A stretch of DNA of 64,000 nt from Nocardioides sp. Lineage in GTDB: Bacteria > Actinomycetota > Actinomycetes > Propionibacteriales > Nocardioidaceae. The translations under genes were made by a program, and so were the position numbers. Below the pieces are notes generated by a model. It ran no database searches. It saw only the letters and a list, made by a program, of their open reading frames with translations, and was not told the DNA's origin. Position 1 is the first letter of the stretch. Every line of letters begins with the position of its first letter. The stretch lies in NCBI GenBank assembly GCA_037045645.1, contig JBAOIH010000004.1, positions 248,001 to 312,000 of the forward strand, written 5' to 3'. Below, piece after piece: positions 1 through 8,900 of this stretch.

Positions 1-11
1 CACGTTGCGAT

Positions 12-57
12 GAGGGTGCGTGCACCTCGAGGACCCTCGAGAGCACGCACCCTCTTT
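12..57 (+). terminator. Strong hairpin upstream of secY (terminator or attenuator)
   Basis: A perfect 12-bp stem (GAGGGTGCGTGC at 12-23 with GCACGCACCCTC at 43-54) encloses a 19-nt loop that itself contains CTCGAG twice. It is followed by TTT. It fits a terminator or attenuator at the end of the upstream ribosomal-protein genes, just before secY. The T tract is short, so partial termination is more likely than full. Confidence 0.7.
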
Positions 58-126
58 CGCCGTCCAGTGCCCTGTTAGGCTTCCCCGGGCTCACGCGAGC
101 CCTGCCCCACCGAGGAGAAGGATCTC

Positions 127-1431
127 GTGCTCAGCGCTTTCGTCAACGCTTTCCGCACTCCGGACCTGCGACGCAAGTTGCTGTTCGTGCTTTTCATCAT
201 CGTCATCTTCCGGCTGGGATCGCAGATCCCCACGCCCAACGTCCACGTCGCGAATGTGCAAAAGTGCATCGACCTGGCCGCGCAGGGTGACAACGCCGGG
301 CTCTACAACATGATCAACCTGTTCTCAGGTGGCGCGTTGTTGCAGCTGACGATCTTCGCGCTGGGGATCATGCCGTACATCACGGCCAGCATCATCTTGC
401 AGTTGCTCGTCGTGGTGATCCCACGGCTTGAAGCGCTCAAGGAGGAGGGCCAGGCCGGGCAGACCAAGATCACCCAGTACACGCGCTATCTGACCTTGGG
501 CCTGGCAGTGCTGCAGGCCACGGGCATCGTGGCGTTGGCCCGCTCTGGGCAGCTTCTCCAGGGCTGCAACGAGAACCTGTTGCACAACGACGGCACGGCC
601 GCGTTCTTGACGATGGTCGTGGTGATGACCGCGGGCACGGCCGTGATCATGTGGCTGGGCGAACTGATCACCGACCGTGGCATCGGCAACGGCATGTCGC
701 TGCTGATCTTCACCCAGGTCGTCGCGACGTTCCCCGCCTCGCTGTGGGGCGTCAAGAAGACCCAGGGTTGGGGAGTGTTCGCGATCGTGCTGGTGATCGG
801 ACTGATCATCCTGGCCGCCGTGGTCTTCATCGAGCAGGCCCAGCGCCGCATTCCGGTGCAGTACGCGCGCCGCATGGTCGGGCGCAAGATGTTCGGTGGC
901 TCGTCGACCTACATCCCGCTCAAGGTCAACCAGGCCGGTGTGATCCCGGTCATCTTCGCCTCGTCGCTGCTCTACCTGCCGGCGATGGCGGTGCAGTTCA
1001 ACCAGGGCAGTGACAGCAAGGTCCTCAACTGGATCTCGAACAACTTCGTGCAGGGCGACCATCCGCTCTACATGCTGACGTACTTCCTGATGATCATCTT
1101 CTTCACCTACTTCTACGTCTCGATCACCTTCAACCCTCAAGAGGTGGCCGACAACATGAAGAAGTACGGCGGCTTCATCCCCGGGATCCGGGCGGGCAAG
1201 CCGACCGAGAACTACCTGGCGTACGTGCTCTCCCGGATCACCTTCCCGGGCGCGCTGTACCTCGGTCTGATCTCCCTGATCCCGTTGATCGCCTTCGTGT
1301 TCATCAACGCCGATCAGAACTTCCCGTTCGGTGGAGTCTCGCTCCTGATCATGGTGGGTGTCGCCCTCGACACCGTGAAGCAGATCGAGAGCCAGCTCCA
1401 GCAGCGCAACTACGAAGGATTCCTGCGCTAA
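127..1431 (+). CDS. secY: Preprotein translocase subunit SecY
   Basis: SecY is the channel subunit of the SecYEG translocon in the plasma membrane and moves unfolded proteins across or into the membrane. The 434-residue product has the usual family length and about ten hydrophobic segments. It begins with the typical cytosolic leader and first membrane helix (LLFVLFIIVIFRLGSQIP, about residues 19-36). The GTG start follows a purine-rich GAGGAGAAGG site at a good distance. Its TAA stop overlaps the ATG of adk by one base, so the two are translationally coupled, as is common at the end of the actinobacterial ribosomal-protein operon. The identification is secure. Confidence 0.98.
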   Translation: MLSAFVNAFRTPDLRRKLLFVLFIIVIFRLGSQIPTPNVHVANVQKCIDLAAQGDNAGLYNMINLFSGGALLQLTIFALGIMPYITASIILQLLVVVIPRLEALKEEGQAGQTKITQYTRYLTLGLAVLQATGIVALARSGQLLQGCNENLLHNDGTAAFLTMVVVMTAGTAVIMWLGELITDRGIGNGMSLLIFTQVVATFPASLWGVKKTQGWGVFAIVLVIGLIILAAVVFIEQAQRRIPVQYARRMVGRKMFGGSSTYIPLKVNQAGVIPVIFASSLLYLPAMAVQFNQGSDSKVLNWISNNFVQGDHPLYMLTYFLMIIFFTYFYVSITFNPQEVADNMKKYGGFIPGIRAGKPTENYLAYVLSRITFPGALYLGLISLIPLIAFVFINADQNFPFGGVSLLIMVGVALDTVKQIESQLQQRNYEGFLR

Positions 1432-2006
1432 TGCGTCTTCTCATCATGGGCCCTCCCGGGGCTGGCAAAGGCACCCAGGCCAAGACCGTCGCCGAGCGCT
1501 TCGGCATCCCGGCGATCTCGACGGGTGACATCTTTCGTCGCAACGTCTCTCAGGGCACCGAGCTCGGCGTCGAGGCCAAGCGCTATATGGACGCGGGCGA
1601 ATACGTTCCCGACAGCGTCACCAACGCGATGGTGCGCGACCGGATCGCCGAGCCCGACGCGGCTGTGGGCTTCCTGCTCGACGGCTATCCGCGCACGCTG
1701 GCCCAGGTCGAGGAACTCGACGACATGATCGCGGCGACCGGCCACGCGCTCGACGCCGTGGTGGTCCTCACCGTCGATGACGAGGAGATCGTGCAGCGAC
1801 TCCTGCAGCGCGCCCAGATCGAAGGTCGCGCCGACGACACCGAAGAGGTGATCCGGCGCCGTCAAGAGGTGTACGCCGAGCAGACCGCACCGTTGATCGA
1901 TGTCTACCGTGATCGCGACCTGCTGGTCGAGGTTGACGGCATGGGTGAGGTGGCCGAGGTCACAGAACGGATCCGCGAAGCGCTGAACGCCGTCTCCGAG
2001 AGCTGA
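1431..2006 (+). CDS. adk: Adenylate kinase
   Basis: Adenylate kinase interconverts ATP plus AMP and two ADP in the cytosol. The P-loop GPPGAGKGTQ lies at residues 7-16 and the DGYPRT motif near residues 84-89. At 191 residues this is the short-LID form without the zinc-binding insertion, as in mycobacteria. The ATG shares its A with the secY stop codon, and map follows after 5 bases. The secY-adk-map order is conserved in many bacteria and supports co-transcription. Confidence 0.98.
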   Translation: MRLLIMGPPGAGKGTQAKTVAERFGIPAISTGDIFRRNVSQGTELGVEAKRYMDAGEYVPDSVTNAMVRDRIAEPDAAVGFLLDGYPRTLAQVEELDDMIAATGHALDAVVVLTVDDEEIVQRLLQRAQIEGRADDTEEVIRRRQEVYAEQTAPLIDVYRDRDLLVEVDGMGEVAEVTERIREALNAVSES

Positions 2007-2011
2007 TCCCC

Positions 2012-2830
2012 GTGGGGTTGCGCGATCGCGGGGTCCAGATCAAGACTGCGGAGCAACTCGACGTGATGCGTCGAGCCGGGCTCGTGGTCGCGCGCACGTT
2101 GGAGAAACTGCGCGGTGAGGTGCGTGCCGGAGTCTCCACCGCCGACCTCAACGCGGTCGCCGAGGACCACATCTTGTCGTCCGGCGCGACCTCGAACTTC
2201 AAGGGCTACCACGGTTTCCCGGCCGTGATCTGTACGTCTGTCAACGACGAGGTCGTGCACGGGATCCCAGGTGAGCGGGTGCTGGCGGACGGCGACGTGA
2301 TCTCGATCGACTGCGGCGCGATCGTGGAGGGCTGGCACGGCGACGCCGCGCTCACGGTCGCGGTCGGCGAGGTGTCCCAGGACGTACGCGACCTGATGAC
2401 CGTGACCGAGGAATCGCTGTGGGCGGGCCTGGCGGCCGTACGCCTAGGTGGGCGGGTTACCGACATCTCGCACGCGGTCGAGCGTCATGTTCGCGGGCGC
2501 GGGGCGTACGGCATCTTGGAGGACTACACCGGCCACGGCATCGGCACCGCGATGCACATGGCGCCCAACGTGCCCAACTACGGCAAGCCCGGACGTGGCG
2601 CGCGCCTGGTCAACGGCATCGCGCTCGCGGTGGAGCCGATGATCACCCTCGGGTCCAAGGAGACCGAGGTGCTCGATGACGACTGGACGGTCGTGACCGA
2701 CGACGGGTCCTGGGCGGCGCACTTCGAGCACACCTTCGCGCTGACCCCCGCGGGAGTGTGGGTATTGACCGCCGAGGACGGTGGCGAAGCGCGGCTGCGC
2801 GAGCTGGGGGTCCCCTACGGCGGTCGTTGA
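2012..2830 (+). CDS. map: Methionine aminopeptidase, type I
   Basis: The enzyme removes the initiator methionine from new proteins. All five metal ligands of the pita-bread fold are visible: Asp100, Asp111, His175 (in TGHGIG), Glu208 (in VEPM) and Glu239 (in EHT). At 272 residues it is slightly longer than the minimal enzyme because of a short N-terminal extension. The GTG start lies 5 bases after the adk stop. The stop codon is embedded in a perfect palindrome (2827-2850) that may end the operon. Confidence 0.97.
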   Translation: MGLRDRGVQIKTAEQLDVMRRAGLVVARTLEKLRGEVRAGVSTADLNAVAEDHILSSGATSNFKGYHGFPAVICTSVNDEVVHGIPGERVLADGDVISIDCGAIVEGWHGDAALTVAVGEVSQDVRDLMTVTEESLWAGLAAVRLGGRVTDISHAVERHVRGRGAYGILEDYTGHGIGTAMHMAPNVPNYGKPGRGARLVNGIALAVEPMITLGSKETEVLDDDWTVVTDDGSWAAHFEHTFALTPAGVWVLTAEDGGEARLRELGVPYGGR

Positions 2831-2850
2831 GCGGACACGTGTCCGCTCAA
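2827..2850. terminator. Perfect 24-bp palindrome at the map stop codon
   Basis: TTGAGCGGACAC is followed directly by its reverse complement GTGTCCGCTCAA, then by CCCCC. The map TGA stop lies inside the left arm. A near-identical palindrome lies after the IclR gene at 53866-53885, also followed by AACCCCC, so this is a repeated 3'-end element. A terminator is the likely role, but there is no T tract. Confidence 0.5.
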
Positions 2851-2895
2851 CCCCCGAATTGTCGCGTCCGTGACCTGGCGTGTCAGACTCTGCGC

Positions 2896-3012
2896 TCAGG
2901 AGGGGAGTATTCCCCCGCAGCGATGTCGTCAGTACGGTGGTGAGGGCCAGGGGCCACTCCCACCCGGTATCGCGGTCGGCGGTGTCGCCGGCGGAAGAGA
3001 CCTCCGGAGCAA
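2896..3012 (+). promoter_or_regulatory. Probable yybP-ykoY manganese riboswitch upstream of terC
   Basis: The leader carries hallmarks of the yybP-ykoY family: GGAGGGGAGTA near the 5' side, an internal GTCGTCA, and a closing AGAGACCTCC that can pair with the 5' GGAGG. The family senses Mn2+ and is often placed before TerC/Alx-type exporters. Downstream, CCTCCGGAGGAG (about 3039-3050) lets a CCTCC pair with the ribosome-binding GGAGG, giving a plausible translational switch. No covariance model was run. Confidence 0.7.
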
Positions 3013-3057
3013 GCGGCGTGCTCGGCGCCGAACCTAAACCTCCGGAGGAGTATCTTC

Positions 3058-4081
3058 GTGGACGTGCCCACCTGGGTCTGGATCGCCACCGGCGTGGCGG
3101 CATTGGTCATCTTCACCTTCGATCTCGTGGTCGTGGGTCGCCAACCGCACGAACCGAGCATGAAGGAATGCTCGATCTATCTGTCGATCTACGTGTCCTT
3201 GGCGATCCTGTTCGGCCTGGGCGTCTGGTGGACCTCGGGCGGAACTCTGGCGCTGGAGTTCTATTCAGGTTGGCTGGTCGAGTATTCGCTCTCGATCGAC
3301 AACCTGTTCATCTTCATCATCATCATGAGCAAGTTCGCGGTCCCGCGCGAACTCCAGCAGTACGCCCTGATGATCGGCATCGTGATGGCGCTGATCATGC
3401 GCGCGATCTTCATCGCGGTAGGTGCCGCGGCGATCAACAACTTCAGCTGGGTGTTCTACCTCTTCGGCCTGTTCTTGATCTACACCGCGGCCAAGCTTCG
3501 CCCGTGAGGGCGGCGAAGACGAGGACGAGTACGAGGAGAACAAGCTCGTCGCCTGGGTCGAGAAGCGCTTTCCCGCCACCAAGGAATGGCACGGCAAGCA
3601 GATCTTCACCTCCTCCGGCGGCAAGCGCCTGATCACGCCCATGTTCATCGTGATCCTCACGCTCGGCACCACCGACCTGCTGTTTGCTCTCGACTCGATC
3701 CCGGCGATCTTCGGCATCACCAAGGAGCCCTACCTGGTGCTGACGGCCAACATCTTCGCGTTGATGGGCCTGCGTCAGCTCTACTTCCTCATCGGTGGGC
3801 TGCTGCAGCGCCTGATCTACCTGTCGTACGGCCTGGCGTTCCTGCTGCTCTTCATCGGTGTGAAGTTGATCCTGCACGCGATGCACGAGAACGAGTTGCC
3901 CTTCATCAACGGTGGCAAGCACATCGAGTGGGCTCCCGACATCCCGATCTGGCTGTCGTTGGTGGTCATCGTCGGCACCCTGGCCGTCACCGCCGTGGCG
4001 TCGTTGGCGGTGTCGAGTCGGATGAGCAGTGCCGAGCAGGACGCGGCGACGGGTCCCAGACGCGACTGGGAAGACGACTGA
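3058..4081 (+). CDS. TerC family membrane protein, probable metal exporter (one frameshift near 3497)
   Basis: TerC/Alx proteins are polytopic membrane proteins linked to manganese efflux and tellurite resistance. Two family signatures are seen: SIDNLF in the first half and a TTDLLFALDSIPA stretch in the second half, with about seven hydrophobic segments. The frame beginning at GTG 3058 stops at 3507, but the family continues without loss in the next frame to 4081, so one extra base is present around 3494-3500 (context AAGCTTCGCC). Total length is 3n+1, consistent with one inserted base. The riboswitch-like leader fits the role. Whether the shift is real or a sequence error cannot be told here. 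Confidence 0.88.
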
Positions 4082-4325
4082 CCGAGGAGTGAGCCGGAGG
4101 TACGCCGAGCGTTGCGAGGTGTGCTGGAGGGGAGCCCCGCAGTGTCAGTCGTAATTCAAGACCGACTGACCGAGGAGTGAGCCGGAGGTACGCCGAGCGT
4201 TGCGAGGTGTGCTGGAGGGGAGCCCCGCAGTGTCAGTCGTAATTCAAGACCGACTGACCGAGGAGTGAGCCGGAGGTACGCCGAGCGTTGCGAGGTGTGG
4301 CGAGGGCGGGCCCCGCAGTGTCAGC
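4076..4325. repeat. 88-bp tandem repeat, about 2.8 copies
   Basis: Copies start at 4076, 4164 and 4252 (period 88). The first two are nearly identical; the third diverges after about 55 bases and ends at the 3' end of the converging HNH gene. The unit starts with the last codons and stop of terC. Across each junction GTCAGTCG and CGACTGAC form an 8-bp stem around an 11-nt loop, which could act as a bidirectional terminator. Confidence 0.9.
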
Positions 4326-5007
4326 AGGTGGGGGCGACGCGGCGTACGACCCGGGCGTCGGCCGCGGTGACCGGGAGGTCGTACGCTTTCGCGACCTTGA
4401 GGTAGGCCCGCAGATAGCGGCACCAGGTGCGGCGCCACGGTGGCATCCACTGCGCCGGAGTGGCGCCGAGCTTGGCCTGATTGGCCCGCGCGGAGACGGC
4501 CCAGAGTTCGCGCTCGACGTCGTTGGCGAAACGCACCCGGCGGCGTTGGGTCCAGGCCCAGGCGCCCTCGTGCCAGGCTCGGGAGAGCGGATAGACGTGA
4601 TCGATCTGGATGAAGTAGCCGTCGTCGCGCCAGTTCAACCGCTCGCCTGTGTAGGGATCTCGCAACTTGGCCTGATAGATCCGACAGTCTGATCCCCAGC
4701 GCATCTCGATGTGGCGCATCTGGCGCAGGAGTACGTCCTCTCGCGTGGTGCAGCCGTTGTGCCCATAGGGGCCGGCGTGCGCGTCGGTCCAAGGTGAACC
4801 GAAGACGCAGGCGCCTGGGTCGCAGGACCGGTCGTAGCCCGGGTGGTAGCCGGGGGCGGCCACGATCCTGACTCGATCCAGCAGCGACAGCAGCGAGTCA
4901 CCGGCTGGAGACGACGCCTGCGCGGGGTAGGCGCCCAGGCACATGGCCAGCGCGAGCACTGCTGCCAGCGCTCTGCGAGCGACCGAACTGGCGAGCATGG
5001 GCGGCAT
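4321..5007 (-). CDS. Secreted HNH endonuclease family protein (DUF1524-like)
   Basis: The protein has an N-terminal signal sequence (VARRALAAVLALAMCLGAYPAQA, in pieces: positively charged start, hydrophobic core, AQA cleavage site). The mature part carries the pattern IDHVYPLSRAW followed by an ND...N..K segment, typical of secreted actinobacterial HNH nucleases. Several cysteines suggest disulfides in an extracellular protein. It probably cleaves nucleic acid outside the cell, but the substrate is not known. The ATG at 5007 is chosen because it starts the signal peptide; ATG 4998 also works. It converges on terC and ends inside the 88-bp repeat. Confidence 0.8.
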   Translation of the reverse strand: MPPMLASSVARRALAAVLALAMCLGAYPAQASSPAGDSLLSLLDRVRIVAAPGYHPGYDRSCDPGACVFGSPWTDAHAGPYGHNGCTTREDVLLRQMRHIEMRWGSDCRIYQAKLRDPYTGERLNWRDDGYFIQIDHVYPLSRAWHEGAWAWTQRRRVRFANDVERELWAVSARANQAKLGATPAQWMPPWRRTWCRYLRAYLKVAKAYDLPVTAADARVVRRVAPTC

Positions 5008-5097
5008 CGTACGTCCGCGTGTCGATCCAGGCGGTTCGACACCGCAGGGCCTGGCGAGGCGGACTCGATTTCTCCTGGCCCGGGAGTCACCCCGACA

Positions 5098-5868
5098 ATG
5101 GAGCACGTGTTTCGGGTGAGGTTCGTGGGTTGGGTCGCGCTGTGCGCTGCCCTGTCCGGGTGCGCAGCAAGCGAACCGCTGACGCTCCCGGAATCCTCGA
5201 CCGCGACCCCGTCGACCACGGCTGACCCGAGCGTGAACTCAGCGCGGCCGCAGGCCAACGGCGAGGGATCGGGTGGTCGGGCGCGAGATCGCCGCGACAC
5301 CACGCAGCCTTCGGCGGTCTGGCCGATCTCCCGAGAACTCCGCGAGCGCGCCACCCGGTTGGGCATTCCCGCCGAAGCCCTCCAGGCCTACACCAGGGCC
5401 GCATGGTCGGTGCCCGACTGTCAGATCGGGTGGGCGACCCTGGCCGCCGTCGGACAGGTGGAGTCCGACCACGGGCGCATGGACGGAGACGCACTCGGTC
5501 GCGACGGTCGTCCCAGCCGCGACATCATCGGACCGCGACTGGACGGCCGCGGCAACTACGCCGCGATCCCGGCCACGTCGTACGGCACCAGCCTGCACGG
5601 CGACAACAAGTGGGAGCACGCGCTCGGACCGATGCAGTTCCTACCCGAGACCTGGCAAAGGTGGGGCGCGGACGGAGACGGGGATGGCGTCAAGAACCCC
5701 CAAGACCTCGACGACGCGGCGATGGCGAGCGCGGCCTACCTGTGCGCGTCGGGCGTGAGCCTGTACGACGGCTCGACCTGGGAGCGCGCGGTGTTGTCCT
5801 ACAACAAGTCCGACGACTATCTGCGCAAGGTCTTCGACATGGCCGTGCATTACGCCGCGTTCGGCTGA
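5098..5868 (+). CDS. Lytic murein transglycosylase, lipoprotein (SLT_2/MltB-like)
   Basis: The 256-residue protein begins with a lipoprotein signal (hydrophobic core followed by LSGC), then a Ser/Thr/Pro-rich linker, then a lysozyme-like domain. The domain contains the catalytic-glutamate segment AAVGQVESDHGRM and the later ALGPMQFLPETW motif typical of MltB/SLT_2 enzymes. It should cleave peptidoglycan glycan strands from the outer face of the membrane. ATG 5098 is preferred because it starts the signal peptide. It diverges from the HNH gene. A hairpin terminator follows at 5896. Confidence 0.87.
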   Translation: MEHVFRVRFVGWVALCAALSGCAASEPLTLPESSTATPSTTADPSVNSARPQANGEGSGGRARDRRDTTQPSAVWPISRELRERATRLGIPAEALQAYTRAAWSVPDCQIGWATLAAVGQVESDHGRMDGDALGRDGRPSRDIIGPRLDGRGNYAAIPATSYGTSLHGDNKWEHALGPMQFLPETWQRWGADGDGDGVKNPQDLDDAAMASAAYLCASGVSLYDGSTWERAVLSYNKSDDYLRKVFDMAVHYAAFG

Positions 5869-5895
5869 CGGCGCACCTTCTAGACTGATCCGGCA

Positions 5896-5926
5896 CCCCC
5901 TGCCCGTGCTGGCAGGGGGGTTGTTG
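5896..5926 (+). terminator. Rho-independent-type hairpin between transglycosylase gene and mfd
   Basis: CCCCCTGCC (5896-5904) pairs with GGCAGGGGG (5911-5919) around a 6-nt loop and is followed by TTGTTGT. It probably ends the upstream gene. A TAGACT box at 5881-5886 lies just before it, so the hairpin could also sit at the 5' end of an mfd transcript. Confidence 0.7.
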
Positions 5927-5954
5927 TGATGTCCCGCCTTCCCGAAGGAACCCG

Positions 5955-8900
5955 ATGAGTCCGTCCCTGCTCTCTGTCACTGAGGTCGTCTGCGCCGGTC
6001 AGCCGCTGGCCGGTGCGCTGGCGGCTGCCGACAGTGGGGCGCGTACGACTTTGGACCTCACCGGCCCGGCCGCGATGTGGCCGTTCGTCACTGCTGGGCT
6101 GGCCGGAGTCGGGCGTACGGTCCTGGCGGTCACGGCCACCAGCCGTGAGGCAGAGGACCTGGTCGCCGCCCTCGGCGACGTCCTGGACTCCGACTCGGTG
6201 GCCTACTACCCGAGTTGGGAGACGCTCCCGCACGAGCGGCTGAGCCCGCGCAGTGACACGGTCGGGCGTCGTCTCGCGGTGCTGCGACGACTCAAGCATC
6301 CGGGCACGGCGCCCGGGTCAGGCCCGCTTCAAGTCGTGGTGGCGCCCGTACGTTCGGTGCTGCAGCCGCAGGTGAAAGGGCTGGCCGACCTGGCGCCCGT
6401 GGAAATCTCCACCGGCGACACCGTGGTGCTCGACGACCTGGTCGCGGCGCTGGCCGGGGCGGCCTATTCACGTGTCGACCTGGTCGAGAAGCGCGGCGAG
6501 TTCGCCGTCCGTGGTGGCATCGTGGACGTCTTTCCGCCCACGGAGGAACACCCGCTGCGAGTGGAGTTCTGGGGAGATGAGATCGAGGAGATTCGCTCGT
6601 TCTCGGTCGCCGATCAGCGCACCTTGGAGTCGGTTCAGCGGCTGTGGGCGCCGCCGTGTCGCGAGTTGTTGCTGACCGACGACGTACGCCAACGAGCCGC
6701 GGAGATCGGCCAGGCGCATCCGCAGCTGCTCGACATCAGCGACCGGTTGGCGCAAGGCATCGCGGTCGAGGGGATGGAGTCGTTGGCGCCGGCGCTGGTC
6801 GACGACATGGAGTTGTTGCTCGATCTGCTGCCCGAGAGCACGCACGTGCTGATGCTGGAACCCGAACGCGTACGCGCCCGCGCTCACGACCTGGTTGCGA
6901 CCAGCGAGGAGTTCCTGGGCGCGTCGTGGGCTGCGGCAGCCGGTGGGGGACAGGCCCCGATCGACCTGCAGGCTGCCTCGTTCCACTCCCTGGCGGACGT
7001 ACGCCTGCACGGGCTTGAGCGCGGTCTGAGTTGGTGGTCGATCAGCCCGTTCGGACTCGATGACGAGACGCCCGCCGGTGACGCCGATATCGCGGTCGAG
7101 GTGCTGCCGCAGCGGGCGGCGCCGGCGTACGCCGGAGACCTGCCCAGGGCCGTTGCGGACCTCACCCACTGGCGAGCCGAGGGCTATCGGATCCTGATCA
7201 CGCACCCGGGCCACGGTCCTGTGCAGCGCACCATCGAGGTGCTCGGCGAGCACGATCTGCCCGCCCGTCAGGGCGATCTGCCCGAGGTGGCCGACGGCGT
7301 GGTCTCGGTGACGACGGCCGAGTTGGCGCACGGCTTCGTCGACGACCGGGCCAAGCTGGTGCTGCTCACCGGCGACGACATCTCCGGGCAGCGTTCGACT
7401 ACGCGCGACATGCGCGCGATGCCGGCGCGTCGCAAGCGCACCATCGACCCGCTCGAACTCAAGCCCGGCGACTACGTCGTGCATGAGCAGCACGGTGTCG
7501 GTCGGTTCGTGGAGATGCGCCAGCGTGAGGCTGCGGGTGCGACCCGTGAATATCTGGTGATGGAGTACGGCGCGGCCAAGCGCGGCGCGCCCCCCGACCG
7601 GCTCTTCGTACCCGCGGACTCCCTCGACCAGGTCACGCGCTATGTCGGGGGTGAGCAGCCCAGTCTCGACCGGCTCGGAGGCGCCGACTGGTCCAAGCGC
7701 AAGAACAGGGCCCGCAAGGCCGTACGCGAGATCGCCGCCGAGTTGATCAAGCTCTATGCGGCACGTCAGGCCACCAAGGGTCATGCGTTCGGGCCCGACA
7801 CGCCATGGCAGGGCGAGTTGGAGGACGCGTTCCCGTTCACCGAGACACCCGATCAACTCAGCACCGTCGAGGAGGTCAAGGCCGACATGCGCCGCGCGGT
7901 GCCGATGGACCGTCTGGTGTGCGGCGACGTGGGCTACGGCAAGACCGAGATCGCCGTACGCGCGGCGTTCAAGGCGGTGCAGGACGGCAAACAGGTCGCG
8001 GTGCTGGTGCCCACGACGCTGCTGGTCACTCAGCACACCTCGACCTTCGCCGAGCGGATGAGCGCCTTCCCGGTGGTGATCAAACCGCTGAGCCGCTTCC
8101 AGAGCGACAGGGAGGCCCGCGAGGTCATCGCGGGTCTGGCCGACGGCTCGATCGACATCGTGGTGGGCACCCACCGGTTGCTCAACCCGGACATCAAGGT
8201 CAAGGACCTCGGCCTGATCATCGTCGACGAGGAGCAGCGCTTCGGTGTCGAGCACAAGGAGCAGATGAAGCGGCTGCGCACGTCGGTGGACGTGCTCTCG
8301 ATGAGCGCCACCCCGATCCCGCGCACCCTGGAGATGGCGATCACGGGCATCCGTGAGATGTCGACGATCATGACGCCGCCCGAGGAGCGGCACCCGGTGC
8401 TGACCTATGTCGGGTCGTACGAAGACCGGCAGGTCACCGCGGCCATCCGACGCGAACTCCTGCGCGACGGGCAGGTCTTCTTCATCCACAACCGGGTGCA
8501 GTCGATCGAGAAGGCCGCGGCCAAGATCCGCGAACTCGTCCCCGAAGCGCGCGTCGCCACCGGCCACGGCCAGATGTCGGAGCACCAGCTCGAGCAGGTG
8601 ATGCTCGACTTCTGGGAGAAGCGCTTCGACGTCTTGGTGTGTACGACGATCGTCGAATCGGGCCTCGATGTCTCCAACGCCAACACCATGATCATCGAGC
8701 GCGCCGACATGCTCGGCCTCTCGCAGTTGCATCAGTTGCGCGGCCGGGTCGGGCGCTCGCGCGAGCGGGCGTACGCGTACTTCCTCTATCCGCCCGAGAA
8801 GCCGCTCACCGAGACCGCTCACGAGCGACTCGCCACCCTGGCCCAGCACTCCGACCTGGGCGGCGGCATGGCGATCGCCACCAAGGATCTGGAGATCCGC

